Origin: Rhodanobacter sp. B05
Lineage (GTDB): Bacteria > Pseudomonadota > Gammaproteobacteria > Xanthomonadales > Rhodanobacteraceae
DNA: 64,000 nucleotides
Assembly (NCBI RefSeq): GCF_002001085.1
Contig: NZ_MUNU01000004.1
Coordinates: 1-64,000, forward strand
Direction: 5' to 3'
Shown: piece after piece, positions 45,402 to 55,557 of the stretch
How positions within the stretch are numbered: position 1 is the first letter of the stretch
Layout of the letters: the number at the start of each line of letters is the position of its first letter
Made by a program: the position numbers and the translations under genes
Notes under the pieces: model-generated
What the model was told of the DNA's origin: nothing
Database searches by the model: none
The model's input: only the letters and a program-made list of their open reading frames with translations

Positions 45402-46862
45402 TCAGCTGGCGCGCTGACGTTCGCTGGATGTGGGAATGCGCAGCCCCTCCCGGTATTTGGCGACGGTGCGGCGGGCCACCTGGATGCCCTTGGCTTGCAG
45501 TTCCTCGGCAATCGCCTGATCGGACAGCGGTTTGCGCGAATCTTCCGCGTCGATCAGCTTGCGCAGCATGGCCTGGATCGCGGTGGCCGAGGCGCTGCCG
45601 CCGTCTTCGGTGGAGACGCCACTGGAAAAGAAGTATTTCAGCTCGAACGTGCCGCGCGGCGTGTGCAGGTACTTGCGCGTGGTGACGCGGGAAATGGTGG
45701 ATTCGTGCATGCCCACTTCCTCGGCCACTTCGCGCAGCACCAGCGGGTGCATCGCTTCCGGGCCGTAGTCGAGGAAGGCGCTTTGCCGCCGCACGATCGC
45801 CTCGGCGACCTTGAGCAGGGTCTCGGCACGCGACTCCAGGCTCTTGATCAGCCAGCGGGCCTCCTGCAACTGGCCGCGCATCCAGCTGGCATCCTCGCCG
45901 CGCGCTTTCGCGATCAGGCCGCAGTAGTGCTGGTTCAGCCCCAGCCGCGGTTGCGAGTCGGGATTGAGGCTGACCCGCCAGCGACTGCCGTCACGCAGCG
46001 CGTAGACATCCGGCGCCACGTATTCGACGGGCGTGGTATCCAGCGCGGCGCCGGGGCGCGGGTCGAGGCTGCGGATCAGCACGGCCGCCTCGGCGACTTC
46101 GTCCGGGCTGGCGTGCAGGCGGCGTGCGAGCCGGGCGATGTCGTTGCGCGCCAGCAGCTCCAGTTCGGTGTCGACGATGCGCAGGGCCAGTTCGCGGTGC
46201 GGCGTATCCGGGTCGAACTGCTGCAGTTGCACGGTCAGGCAGTCGCGCAGGTCCAGGCTGCCCACGCCGGCGGGATCGAAGCCCTGCAACTGGCGCCGCA
46301 CCGCTTCCACCTCGTCGAGGCTGGCGTTGAGATCGACCGGCAGCGCGGCGAGCACCGCGTCCATGCCTTCACCCAGGTAGCCGGCCGGATTGAGCGCATC
46401 GATCAGCACGGTGGCGATCAGGTGCTCGCGCGCATCGAACGAGGCGAGGTTGAGCTGCCACAGCAGGTGTTGCTGCAGGCTTTCCGGGGCCGCGTTCTGC
46501 GGTTCGAAGTCCTCGTCGCCACGCGAGCTGCTGCCGTTGCCCAGGCTGTTGCTGGAAAAGTCGATCGGCGATTCGGCAGCGCCGCCGCCATCGGCCCAGT
46601 CGACTGCAGCTTCGTCGGTGTCGCCGTCGCTGCTGGCAGCCGACTTGTCGGGGATCTGGTATTCGCTTTCCGGGGTGGCGGTGTCTTCGGCCTCGTCGTC
46701 CTCGACCTCCTCGGCGAACTCCAGTAGCGGGTTGCTTTCGGCGATCTGGCGCAGCTCCGCTTCCAGTTCCAGCTGCGACAGCTGCAACAGGCGGATCGCC
46801 TGCTGCAATTGCGGCGTCAGGGTCAATTGCTGATGGAGGCGAAACTGCAGTGCGGGTTTCAT
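45402..46862 (-). CDS. rpoN: RNA polymerase sigma-54 factor
   Basis: A 486-residue RpoN. Region I is Gln/Leu-rich (QFRLHQQLTLTPQLQQAIRLLQLSQLELE), region II is acidic (EEVEDDEAEDTATPESE), and the C-terminus carries the RpoN box ARRTVAKYRE for the -24 element. The start at 46862 (MKPALQFRL) matches homologues; no strong ribosome site is visible. It directs transcription that depends on enhancer-binding proteins. It follows lptB after a 248-bp gap filled with hairpins. Confidence 0.96.
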   Translation of the reverse strand: MKPALQFRLHQQLTLTPQLQQAIRLLQLSQLELEAELRQIAESNPLLEFAEEVEDDEAEDTATPESEYQIPDKSAASSDGDTDEAAVDWADGGGAAESPIDFSSNSLGNGSSSRGDEDFEPQNAAPESLQQHLLWQLNLASFDAREHLIATVLIDALNPAGYLGEGMDAVLAALPVDLNASLDEVEAVRRQLQGFDPAGVGSLDLRDCLTVQLQQFDPDTPHRELALRIVDTELELLARNDIARLARRLHASPDEVAEAAVLIRSLDPRPGAALDTTPVEYVAPDVYALRDGSRWRVSLNPDSQPRLGLNQHYCGLIAKARGEDASWMRGQLQEARWLIKSLESRAETLLKVAEAIVRRQSAFLDYGPEAMHPLVLREVAEEVGMHESTISRVTTRKYLHTPRGTFELKYFFSSGVSTEDGGSASATAIQAMLRKLIDAEDSRKPLSDQAIAEELQAKGIQVARRTVAKYREGLRIPTSSERQRAS

Positions 46863-46957
46863 GCCAGCCGGGTCGAAGGAACTCGCGGCCATCCTAACGC
46901 TTGCCCGCAGCTGCAGCCATAGCCAGGCGACGCATCCGAACAAGCCACGACAGCTAT

Positions 46958-47104
46958 ATTGGCAGGATGTTGAAAAACAACCTGCCAATGCGTGCCATGG
47001 ATGGCTCGCCGCGAATCAGGCACATCAAGTGCCTGGTTTGCGTAGCCAGGTCCGGAGATGCGCCAGACTTGGCGCGTTGAAAAAGGCAGGACAGCCTCTT
47101 CAAC
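46958..47104. repeat. Cluster of four hairpins between lptB and rpoN
   Basis: Four stems lie in 147 bp: ATTGGCAGG/CCTGCCAAT (46958-46989, with an A-rich loop), CAGGCAC/GTGCCTG (47017-47035), GCGCCA/TGGCGC (47060-47075) and GTTGAA/TTCAAC (47076-47104). The block starts 6 bp after the lptB stop. It looks like a compound repeat that could uncouple rpoN from lptB. Confidence 0.6.
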
Positions 47105-47110
47105 AACTTG

Positions 47111-47830
47111 TCAGAGGCGGAATTCGCGCCCGAGGTAGACCTCGCGCACCTTTTCGTCGGCGAGGATGTGCGCCGGGGTGCCGCGGGAGAGCACCTCGCC
47201 GTCGTTGAGGATGTAGGCGCGGTCGCAGATGCCCAGGGTTTCGCGCACGTTGTGGTCGGTGATCAGCACGCCGATCCCGCGCTCCTTCAGGTGGCGCACG
47301 ATGCGCTGGATCTCGCCGACCGAGATCGGATCGACGCCGGCAAAGGGCTCGTCCAGCAGCATGTAGCGCGGATTGGCCGCCAGCGCGCGTGCTATTTCGA
47401 CACGGCGGCGTTCGCCGCCCGACAGGCTGATGCCTTTCTGGTCGGCGATGTGGGCGATCTTCAGCTCATCCAGCAGGCTTTCCAGCTGGCTGCTGCGCTG
47501 CTGCGCGCTCAGCCCCTGGCGCAATTCCAGCACCGCCATGATGTTGTCCGCCACGCTGAGCCGACGGAATACCGAGGCCTCCTGCGGCAGGTAGCCGATG
47601 CCCAGGCGCGCGCGCGCGTGCATCGCCAGGCCGGTGATGTTCTGCTTGTCCAGCGTGATGCTGCCGGCATCGGCCTCGATCAGGCCAACCACCATGTAGA
47701 AACAGGTGGTCTTGCCGGCGCCGTTCGGGCCGAGCAGGCCGACTACCTCGCCCTCGCGGATCGAGAAGCCGAAATCGCGCACGACCTGGCGTGCCTTGAA
47801 GCTTTTCTGCAGACCTTCGGCGGAGAGCAT
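47111..47830 (-). CDS. lptB: LPS export ABC transporter ATP-binding protein LptB
   Basis: A 239-residue ATPase. Walker A GPNGAGKT is at 34-41, the Q-loop is in [14 protein letters not shown], the signature is SLSGGERRR and Walker B is [13 protein letters not shown], followed by the switch histidine in ITDHNVRET. It powers LPS extraction with LptFG. Start at 47830 (MLSAEGLQK) matches LptB; the ribosome site is weak. It follows lptA by 4 bp. Confidence 0.97.
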   Translation of the reverse strand: MLSAEGLQKSFKARQVVRDFGFSIREGEVVGLLGPNGAGKTTCFYMVVGLIEADAGSITLDKQNITGLAMHARARLGIGYLPQEASVFRRLSVADNIMAVLELRQGLSAQQRSSQLESLLDELKIAHIADQKGISLSGGERRRVEIARALAANPRYMLLDEPFAGVDPISVGEIQRIVRHLKERGIGVLITDHNVRETLGICDRAYILNDGEVLSRGTPAHILADEKVREVYLGREFRL

Positions 47831-47834
47831 GGAC

Positions 47835-48470
47835 TTAGTGATGTCCCTGCGCGGCCGAGCTGTTGTTGGCGGGTGCAGGCACGGCCGGTGCACTGGCTGC
47901 CGGAGCGGGCTGGCTGGCGGGAGTCGCCGTCGCGGGCTTCGGCTTGGGCAGGAATACGCCGTGCACGAGTCCGTCGCCGCTGGATTCGCCGGTGATCTGG
48001 CTGGTGTCCGTGTTGTAGGTCAGCTTGTCGCCATGAAATTCGCCGCGGCCCTGTTGCTTGACGACGGCACCGCCGGTGAGCACAGCAATACCGTGGATGT
48101 TGTCGTAGTCGAGCTGGGCGGCGTCGCCCGTCATCAGGTTGTTGTTCTCGTCCAGCTGCTGGATGTGAGCGGGCTTGCCGGTGACCACGACATGCGAAAT
48201 CTGGGTGTCCGCATCGAGATGGATCCTGGCGAGGTCGCCGGTGAGCAGCAAGGTGCCCTGGGTGATCTTCACATTGCCGGTCAACGTGGTGACCGTGTTC
48301 GGCGCGTTGTACGCGTCGGTCTGCTTGGACACGTAATTCATCGGCTGCTGCCGATCGGACTTCTTGGCCACGACCAGGCTGGGGAGCATCGCCAGCGAGC
48401 AAGCCGCGAGCAGGCCGGCGGCGAACTTGCGACTAGCGCTTGCGCGGCGGGAACGTGCCGTGGCTGTCAT
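47835..48470 (-). CDS. lptA: LPS transport periplasmic protein LptA
   Basis: A 211-residue periplasmic protein with a signal peptide (about 14-34, ending SLVVA-KK) and the OstA-like fold: [24 protein letters not shown] and [26 protein letters not shown]. LptA oligomers bridge the periplasm for LPS transport. The C-terminal tail is Pro/Ala-rich and probably disordered. The ATG at 48470 has GGAG 7 nt upstream, inside the lptC gene; the two overlap by 38 bp. Confidence 0.95.
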   Translation of the reverse strand: MTATARSRRASASRKFAAGLLAACSLAMLPSLVVAKKSDRQQPMNYVSKQTDAYNAPNTVTTLTGNVKITQGTLLLTGDLARIHLDADTQISHVVVTGKPAHIQQLDENNNLMTGDAAQLDYDNIHGIAVLTGGAVVKQQGRGEFHGDKLTYNTDTSQITGESSGDGLVHGVFLPKPKPATATPASQPAPAASAPAVPAPANNSSAAQGHH

Positions 48471-49044
48471 CGAGCAACTCCAGGTGATTGTCAGTGAGGT
48501 TGGCACGCATGCCGACGCCGCTCATTCTACGGTCGCCTTGGGTCATCTGTACCGGCTCGGCGCTTTCCATGCGGTTTTCCTTCGGCCACGCAGTCACCTC
48601 CGAGGTATGCATGGTGGCCTCCGGCTGCGCCACGCCGCGGGCATCCGTGAATGCAGGTCGGTGCATGTACACCGGGCCCTGCAGCTTGAGCAGGGTGCCG
48701 GGTTTGTTCACCCAGCCGTACAGCGATTGGCCCTGCCAGTCGGGTACGCCGGGCTTCCTGGCCGGCATCTGGAAGGTGGGTGCGTTGAGATACAGCGACT
48801 CGTCGCCTTCGCGGCGCTCGAGGTGCGGCGACTGCACATGCAGTCCCGGCCGGCCATCGATACCGTATTCGATGACTTTGGCGTTGGTCAGGGTGTAGCC
48901 CGAGCGCGGCGGCCCGACGAAGTCGTGGGTGCGCGGCGCCGGCCCCAGCCACCACAGCAGCAACTGGCTCACGCCGGCGGCCAGTGCGACGACGACGATG
49001 GCGAACGGCAGGCGTCGATCACGCAGCCACAGACGCAAGTTCAC
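48433..49044 (-). CDS. lptC: LPS export system protein LptC
   Basis: A 203-residue bitopic protein. One N-terminal helix (RLPFAIVVVALAAGVSQLLLWW, about 10-31) anchors a periplasmic OstA-like domain with GRPGLHVQSPHLERREGDESLYLNAP. LptC passes LPS from the LptBFG pump to LptA. The start is GTG at 49044, with GGGAG 8 nt upstream; it overlaps the kdsC stop. Its 3-prime end overlaps lptA. Confidence 0.93.
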   Translation of the reverse strand: MNLRLWLRDRRLPFAIVVVALAAGVSQLLLWWLGPAPRTHDFVGPPRSGYTLTNAKVIEYGIDGRPGLHVQSPHLERREGDESLYLNAPTFQMPARKPGVPDWQGQSLYGWVNKPGTLLKLQGPVYMHRPAFTDARGVAQPEATMHTSEVTAWPKENRMESAEPVQMTQGDRRMSGVGMRANLTDNHLELLDDSHGTFPPRKR

Positions 49045-49589
49045 TGCCAGCGCTCCCGCTCGGCGTCGCCCTTGCCCTGGGCCAGCAGGATCAGGTCGCA
49101 CACCTCGCGGGCGGCGCCTTCGCCACCGCGTTGGCGGGTTTGCCAGTGTGCCTGTTCGGCAATCCAGGGGTGCGCGTTGGCTACCGCCACGGCCAGCCCG
49201 GCCATGCGCATCGGCGCCAGGTCGGGCAGGTCGTCACCGGTGAAAGCCACCTGTTCCGGCTGCAGGTGCAGCGCGTCGAGCAACTCCTGCAGGCAGGCCC
49301 GCTTGTCGACCTGGCCCTGATAGACATGGGCGATATCCAGTTCCTCGGCGCGCAGCGCGACCGGGTGGCTGATCCGCGCCGTGATCAGCGCCACCTGCAC
49401 GTCATGCGCCTGCAATCGCTTAAGGCCCAGCCCGTCGTGCACATGGAAGACCTTGATCTCGTGGCCGTCCTCGGCATACCAGAGGCGCCCGTCGGTCAGC
49501 GTGCCATCCACGTCGAACACCGCCAGGCGGATTTTCGCGGCGCGGGCGAGGATGTCGGGGGTGAGGTTGGGGAGGTGGGTTTCGGGCAC
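49041..49589 (-). CDS. kdsC: 3-deoxy-D-manno-octulosonate 8-phosphate phosphatase KdsC
   Basis: A HAD phosphatase that makes Kdo from Kdo-8-phosphate. LAVFDVDGTLTDG holds the nucleophile Asp, then ALITAR and VAFTGDDLPDLAPM. I place the start at GTG 49589, which leaves 182 residues and about the N-terminal length of E. coli KdsC. A GTG at 49679, overlapping the kdsD stop, is the alternative; it would translate the AT-rich hairpin at 49644-49669, which looks non-coding. It overlaps lptC by 4 bp. Confidence 0.9.
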   Translation of the reverse strand: MPETHLPNLTPDILARAAKIRLAVFDVDGTLTDGRLWYAEDGHEIKVFHVHDGLGLKRLQAHDVQVALITARISHPVALRAEELDIAHVYQGQVDKRACLQELLDALHLQPEQVAFTGDDLPDLAPMRMAGLAVAVANAHPWIAEQAHWQTRQRGGEGAAREVCDLILLAQGKGDAERERWQ

Positions 49590-49633
49590 GGGTTCAGGGG
49601 TTGCGTCTGCGTGGGGTGTGTCAAGAGCCGGTT

Positions 49634-49669
49634 TGCTTGATTTGTTTGATTTGTCGAGACAAATCAAAT
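49634..49669 (-). repeat. Stem-GA-stem hairpin element, copy C
   Basis: Leader TGCTTGATTT, then 12 nt, GA and a 12-nt complement with one end mismatch (11 perfect pairs, 49645-49668). Unlike its surroundings it is AT-rich. It sits at the kdsD stop codon on the minus strand, in the same orientation and position as copies A and B. On the minus-strand RNA the loop reads CUCG. Confidence 0.6.
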
Positions 49670-50679
49670 CAAACCACACGAGCGCGGAGCAGATCGTGAA
49701 TGTTCAGCGCGCCGACCACGTGCTGTTCGTCGTCGACCACCAGCAGGGCGTGGATCTGGTGTTTCTCCATCAGCTGCGCGGCTTCGGCGGCGAGCTTGTC
49801 GGCACCGATGGTCTTCGGGCCGCGGGTCATCAGTTCGGCCACGGTGGCGCCACGCAGGTTGACGCCCTCGTCGTCCAGCGCGCGGCGCAGGTCGCCGTCG
49901 GTGAACACGCCGAGCAGGCGCTGTTCGGCGTCGACCACCGCGGTCATGCCCAGATGCTTGCGCGTCATTTCGACCAGGGCGGCGGTGAGGTTGGCCTCGG
50001 GCGACACCCGCGGCACGTCGTCGCCGCTGTGCATCACGTCGCTGATGTGCAGCAGCAGGCGGCGGCCCAGCGCGCCGGCCGGGTGCGAGCGGGCGAAGTC
50101 GTCCGAGGTGAAACCGCGCGCTTCCAGCAAGGCGATCGCCAGCGCGTCGCCCAGCACCAGTGCGGCCGTGGTGCTGGTGGTAGGTGCCAGGCCCAGCGGG
50201 CAGGCTTCACTGGAGATGCTGCCGTCCAGATGCACATCGGCCTGGCTGGCCAGCGAGGAGCCGGGCCGGCCGGTGATCGCGATCAGCGGAATGCCCTGGC
50301 GCTTGATCACCGGCAGGATGAGCAGCAACTCGTCGGTTTCGCCGGAGTAGGACAGGGCCAGCACCACGTCCTGCGGCAGGATCATGCCTAGGTCACCATG
50401 GCTTGCTTCGCCGGGATGCACGAAGAAAGCCGGCGTGCCGGTGGAGGCCAGGGTGGCGGCGATCTTGCGCGCCACATGGCCGGACTTGCCCATGCCGCTG
50501 ACTACCACGCGGCCCTTGCAGGCCAGGATCAACCGACAGGCCTCGACGAAGTCCGGCCCGATCCTCGGCTCCAGCGCGTGGATCGCGCTGGCTTCGGTGG
50601 CGATCACCGTGCGCGCGCTGCGCATGATCGCCTCGGGGCTCAGGTCGTTCGGGGCGGGCGGGGCAATGCGTGCGTTCAT
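49669..50679 (-). CDS. kdsD: Arabinose-5-phosphate isomerase KdsD
   Basis: A 336-residue SIS-domain isomerase with two C-terminal CBS domains. VVVSGMGKSGHVARKIAATLASTGTP and LSYSGETDELL define the SIS fold; HPAGALGRRLL follows and the CBS pair includes TAVVDAEQRLLGVFTDGDLRRAL and ALLVVDDEQHVVGALNIHDLL. It makes arabinose-5-phosphate, the first Kdo precursor. Start at 50679. It is divergent from the BolA-like gene over 179 bp and opens the leftward LPS block. Confidence 0.96.
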   Translation of the reverse strand: MNARIAPPAPNDLSPEAIMRSARTVIATEASAIHALEPRIGPDFVEACRLILACKGRVVVSGMGKSGHVARKIAATLASTGTPAFFVHPGEASHGDLGMILPQDVVLALSYSGETDELLLILPVIKRQGIPLIAITGRPGSSLASQADVHLDGSISSEACPLGLAPTTSTTAALVLGDALAIALLEARGFTSDDFARSHPAGALGRRLLLHISDVMHSGDDVPRVSPEANLTAALVEMTRKHLGMTAVVDAEQRLLGVFTDGDLRRALDDEGVNLRGATVAELMTRGPKTIGADKLAAEAAQLMEKHQIHALLVVDDEQHVVGALNIHDLLRARVV

Positions 50680-50858
50680 GGGTGCTCGGGTGGGAGGCGA
50701 GTCGACACCGGAAAGCCGATACGGCGTCCGCTGTCGTTTCTGTGCCAGAAGAATTCCATTACCATGGCATGTTCGCATTTTAACGTCATATGCCAGCCAC
50801 ATGGTGCCGCACCACGCGGAATCCATGACCGAAGCCCGCCCGCCCCATGGAACGCCCG

Positions 50859-51125
50859 ATGGACCCCAGCCGCATACAGGCATTGATCGAAGACGGCCTG
50901 CCCGGTGCGCGGGTCGAGGTCGCCGGTGCCGACGGCGTGCATTTCGAGGCCACCGTGGTGGCCAGCCAGTTCGCCGGCAAGTTGCCGCTGGCGCGGCATC
51001 GGCTGGTATACGCGACCCTCGGCGACCTGATGGGCGGCGCGATCCATGCGCTGGCACTGAAAACCCTGACTCCCCAAGAAGCCGGGATGACCAGCCGTTC
51101 GGCTGTTGAAAACCGGGATTCGTGA
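50859..51125 (+). CDS. BolA/IbaG family protein
   Basis: An 88-residue BolA-fold protein. MDPSRIQALIEDGLPGARVEV starts the fold, GVHFEATVVASQFAGKLPLARHRLVYATLGD is the core, and IHALALKTLTP the end. IbaG-type proteins lie next to murA in E. coli too and work with monothiol glutaredoxins in iron-sulfur or stress functions. The start at 50859 has GGAA 6 nt upstream. The last residues after TLTPQE are unusual and the TGA lies in the left arm of a repeat, so the natural C-terminus was probably replaced. Confidence 0.9.
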   Translation: MDPSRIQALIEDGLPGARVEVAGADGVHFEATVVASQFAGKLPLARHRLVYATLGDLMGGAIHALALKTLTPQEAGMTSRSAVENRDS

Positions 51126-51201
51126 TTTGGGATTCGCGAAAGCTGAACCCTGCCACCATCTCGCCCCCTTAGGCTGTTCCGAATCTCAAATCACGAATCC
51201 C
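51115..51201. repeat. Inverted GGGATTCGTGATTTGGG repeat between the bolA-like gene and murA
   Basis: The 22-bp arms 51115-51136 and 51180-51201 differ at one position. They are built from GGGATTC/GATTTGG units related to the heptamers at 32.25 and 41.85 kb. The left arm holds the TGA of the BolA-like gene; the right arm ends 14 bp before the murA ATG, and no Shine-Dalgarno is left there. Confidence 0.75.
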
Positions 51202-51212
51202 GAATCCCGTAA

Positions 51213-52475
<1,263 letters not shown>

Positions 52476-52501
52476 GGTATCAGCCCGAAAGGAGATGCCG
52501 C

Positions 52502-52828
52502 ATGGACTTCCACTGGCGATTGAAGAACATCCCGGAACTGCGCGGTGTGCCGGAGAAGGATCGGCGTCGCGAGTGGAGTGAAGCGGCGAGTCGCAGCCAC
52601 ACGGCGCGAGGAGTACTGGCGATATTTCTGCTGTTCGGTGCGGGTGTCGTTGGCGGAGATCTGGTCGCAAGGTGGTCCGGCCATGCCACGGGCTGGATCA
52701 ATATGGGCAGCACGCTGCTGGGTGCGATGCTGGCGAGCATGGTCAATGCCTACGGACTGGTTCAACCGCGCGCCCGCCGCTGGCTGCGAGAGCACGCCGG
52801 CGAACAAAATCGCCACGCGCCGCCTTGA
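52502..52828 (+). CDS. Small membrane protein of unknown function
   Basis: A 108-residue protein: a charged N-terminal part ([21 protein letters not shown]) and two hydrophobic segments ([40 protein letters not shown]), then a basic tail. I do not recognise the family. AAGGAG lies 9 nt before the ATG. It is 26 bp after murA, so it may be read from the murA transcript, and converges with the DUF3108 gene. Confidence 0.7.
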   Translation: MDFHWRLKNIPELRGVPEKDRRREWSEAASRSHTARGVLAIFLLFGAGVVGGDLVARWSGHATGWINMGSTLLGAMLASMVNAYGLVQPRARRWLREHAGEQNRHAPP

Positions 52829-52832
52829 AGCC

Positions 52833-53540
52833 CTAGCCCGCCTTGTAGCTCACCAGTTCCATCACCATGTCGCCGCCATCGTGCTGCGACAGCTTCACCG
52901 GCAGCGGGTAGCGTGCGGGAGCGTACCAGGCGCTGAAGCCGCGGTCGGCGTCGGTGCGGTCGACCCGTTCGGCCTGGAAGCTGCCGGCGGGAACCTGCAC
53001 CGTCTCCTTGCCGCTCACCTTGAATTGCTGGGTCTGCACTTCCTGGCGTACCGCAACCGCGAGCGCCACCTGCTGCTTGCCCGCCTGCAGGGCCACGCCC
53101 AGCGCCAGCGGCAAGGTATTGCGCTCGACGATGCCGGGTTTGGCCGGGTAGGTCTGCGCGCCCTTGCCGTCATCGACACTGACCTGGCTGGTGTTCCAGT
53201 CGACGCGCAGATGGCGCTGCTTGTCCTTGATTCCGGTGTGCAGTTCGTAGTCGTAGCTGAGTGCTTCGGGCAGGTCGTTTTTCCAGCGGAAGCGCGAGGT
53301 CTCATCCACGCTGGCGCCAAGCATCGCCGCCAGGCCGCCGGTGCTCTTGACGCTCTTGCGGTAGGTCCACTCGCCGTTGCCGTCGTCGTGCAGGCTGATC
53401 GTCGCGGTGCCCATCGGGCTGTCGCCGCGCAGCACCTTGTAGGTGGCGGTGAAGGCGGTCGGTGTGGTCGCGGCGGCGCTGGAGATGCCGGTCAGCAGGG
53501 CGAGGCCGAGCAGGGGAGCGAGCAGGGATCGGATAGTCAT
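52833..53540 (-). CDS. DUF3108 domain protein, secreted
   Basis: A 235-residue protein with a signal peptide (about 1-24, ending SSAAA-TT). The beta-rich body, FTATYKVLRGDSPMGTATISL to YPLPVKLSQHDGGDMVMELVS, matches DUF3108, a LolA-like or lipoprotein-binding-type fold with no settled function. Start at 53540 (MTIRSLLAP). It lies downstream of purN by 35 bp on the same strand, a common gammaproteobacterial neighbour of purN. Confidence 0.88.
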   Translation of the reverse strand: MTIRSLLAPLLGLALLTGISSAAATTPTAFTATYKVLRGDSPMGTATISLHDDGNGEWTYRKSVKSTGGLAAMLGASVDETSRFRWKNDLPEALSYDYELHTGIKDKQRHLRVDWNTSQVSVDDGKGAQTYPAKPGIVERNTLPLALGVALQAGKQQVALAVAVRQEVQTQQFKVSGKETVQVPAGSFQAERVDRTDADRGFSAWYAPARYPLPVKLSQHDGGDMVMELVSYKAG

Positions 53541-53575
53541 GCGTCGAGTCTGCCGAGGCCGGGCTGAACGGCGGA

Positions 53576-54235
53576 TCACTCCAGGCCGTGTTCGCCGAGA
53601 ATCAATGGCGTGGGCAGCGGTCGGCGGTCGAACTGCACGGCATCGGCGCGCCATTGCAGGCGCCCGCTGGCCAGCAGGGCGAGCACCGCCGGCAGCAGCC
53701 GGTGTTCCAGCGGCAACAGGCGTTGCGCCAGGCGCTGCTCGTCGTCCCCGGGCTGGATGGCCAGGCGCGCCTGTGCGATCACCGGGCCGCCATCGAGTTC
53801 GGCGGTGACGAAGTGGACGCTGGCGCCGTGTTCGGCGTCGCCCGCCTCGAGCGCGCGTCGATGCGTGTGCAGGCCGCGGTATTTCGGCAGCAGCGACGGA
53901 TGGATGTTGATCATCCGGCCGACCCATGGCGTCAGCGCTTCACCGTCGAGGATGCGCATGAAGCCGGCCAGCACCAGCCACTCGGCGCCGCTGGCGCCGA
54001 TACGTGCGAACAGGTCCAGATCGAACGCACGTCGGTCCGGATAACCGCGCGGATCCAGCGCCAGCGTCGGGATGTTGGCTGCCTCGGCCAGCCGCAAGGC
54101 ACCGGCGCCCGCCTTGTCGCTGCCGACCAGCACGAACTCGATCGGCAGTTCGCCACGCGCGCGCGCGTCGAGCAGGGCAGCAAGGTTGCTGCCACGGCCG
54201 GAGGCAAGGACGGCGATGCGCGGTGGTGAGGACAT
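53576..54235 (-). CDS. purN: Phosphoribosylglycinamide formyltransferase
   Basis: A 219-residue GART enzyme that uses 10-formyl-THF in purine synthesis. IAVLASGRGSNL (7-18) starts the fold; NIHPSLLPKYRGLHTH holds the catalytic Asn and His region and HFVTAELDGGPVI the catalytic Asp. It follows purM on the same strand but after a 139-bp gap with a REP-like repeat, where other genomes have the two nearly joined. Confidence 0.96.
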   Translation of the reverse strand: MSSPPRIAVLASGRGSNLAALLDARARGELPIEFVLVGSDKAGAGALRLAEAANIPTLALDPRGYPDRRAFDLDLFARIGASGAEWLVLAGFMRILDGEALTPWVGRMINIHPSLLPKYRGLHTHRRALEAGDAEHGASVHFVTAELDGGPVIAQARLAIQPGDDEQRLAQRLLPLEHRLLPAVLALLASGRLQWRADAVQFDRRPLPTPLILGEHGLE

Positions 54236-54248
54236 GGGATGATTTCTG

Positions 54249-54342
54249 CCGTTCGCCCTGAGCGTAGACCCGTAGGGTCGGAGTCGAAGGGTTCACTCGG
54301 CGAGTCCCTTCGACTTCGCTGCGCTACGCTCAGGGTGAACGG
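54249..54342. repeat. REP-like inverted repeat between purM and purN
   Basis: Outer arms CCGTTCGCCCTGAGCGTAG and CTACGCTCAGGGTGAACGG differ at one position; inner arms TCGAAGGG/CCCTTCGA lie between. The CTGAGCGTAG...TCGAAGGG sequence is a widespread intergenic repeat type in GC-rich proteobacteria, known to me from memory. It splits the purMN pair and may affect purN expression. Confidence 0.8.
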
Positions 54343-54374
54343 TATGTCGGCGCAGCGCTGATTGGCACGATGCC

Positions 54375-55403
54375 TTAGCCGATATGCACGCGTTCGTCGC
54401 CCTGCGCGGGCACGATCTCACCGATCACCGAACTGGCCAGGCCATGCTTGGCCAGCAGCGCGGACGCGGCGGCTACCGCATCGCGCGGCAGGATCACGGT
54501 GAAGCCGATGCCGCAGTTGAACGTGCGCCACATTTCCTCGCGCGCCACGTTGCCTTCGCGCATCAGCCAGTCGAACACTGGCGGCAGCACGATGGCCGAG
54601 GCATCCAGCGCGATGCCGAGACCGCCCGGCACCACGCGGACGATGTTTTCCTTCAGGCCACCGCCGGTGATGTGGGCCATGCCGTGCACCGGGCCTTCCT
54701 TCAACAAATCCAGCATCGACTTCACGTAGATCGTGGTCGGCGCTATCAGCGTGTCGGCCAGCTTCACGCCGCCAAGGTCGAGGTCGAGAGGATTCCCGGC
54801 GCGCTCGAGGATGCGCCGGATCAGCGAATAGCCATTCGAATGCGGGCCGCTGGAGGCCACGCCGAGAATCACATCGCCGGCAACGATGGCATCGCCGCTC
54901 AGCATCCGCGATTTCTCCACGGCGCCCACGGTGAAGCCCGCCAGGTCGTATTCGCCCGGCGGGTACATGTCCGGCATCTCGGCGGTCTCGCCGCCGATCA
55001 GGGCGCAGCCGGCCAGCTCGCAACCCCGGGCGATGCCGCCGACGACGGCCACGGTGGTTTCCACATCCAGCTTGCCGGTGGCGAAGTAGTCGAGGAAGAA
55101 CAGCGGCTCGGCGCCCTGCACCAGCACGTCGTTGACGCACATGCCGACCAGGTCGATGCCGATGGTGTCGTGACGGCCGAGGATCTGCGCCAGCTTCAGC
55201 TTGGTGCCGACGCCGTCGGTGCCTGAGACCAGTACCGGTTCCTTGTAACGTCCGGAAAGGTCGAACAGGCCGCCGAAGCCGCCCAGCCCACCCATCACCT
55301 CGGGCCGGAACGTGCGCTTGACCAGCGGCTTGATGCGTTCGACCACGGCATTGCCCGCGTCGATATCGACGCCGGCGGCGCGGTAGGTGAGGGCGTCAGA
55401 CAT
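54375..55403 (-). CDS. purM: Phosphoribosylformylglycinamidine cyclo-ligase
   Basis: A 342-residue AIR synthetase. [20 protein letters not shown] is the classic N-terminus, [21 protein letters not shown] and [13 protein letters not shown] follow. It closes the imidazole ring of AIR using ATP. ATG at 55403 is used; the frame is open further but that part is not PurM-like. It is divergent from the DUF2066 gene with 154 bp between, room for both promoters. Confidence 0.97.
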   Translation of the reverse strand: MSDALTYRAAGVDIDAGNAVVERIKPLVKRTFRPEVMGGLGGFGGLFDLSGRYKEPVLVSGTDGVGTKLKLAQILGRHDTIGIDLVGMCVNDVLVQGAEPLFFLDYFATGKLDVETTVAVVGGIARGCELAGCALIGGETAEMPDMYPPGEYDLAGFTVGAVEKSRMLSGDAIVAGDVILGVASSGPHSNGYSLIRRILERAGNPLDLDLGGVKLADTLIAPTTIYVKSMLDLLKEGPVHGMAHITGGGLKENIVRVVPGGLGIALDASAIVLPPVFDWLMREGNVAREEMWRTFNCGIGFTVILPRDAVAAASALLAKHGLASSVIGEIVPAQGDERVHIG

Positions 55404-55557
55404 GGCGGAAACCGGCGGGGGTGAAACGTGCAATTCTAGCAGGATGCAGCCTGGATGCCCGACGCGCCGGTGCTGTCTCGAATCCGCCGGGCGTGCGCGG
55501 ATGGACGCTGCGAGCCGGATTGGGCAGACTTCGCGGGAGTTTCCCGAGGAAGAACCC

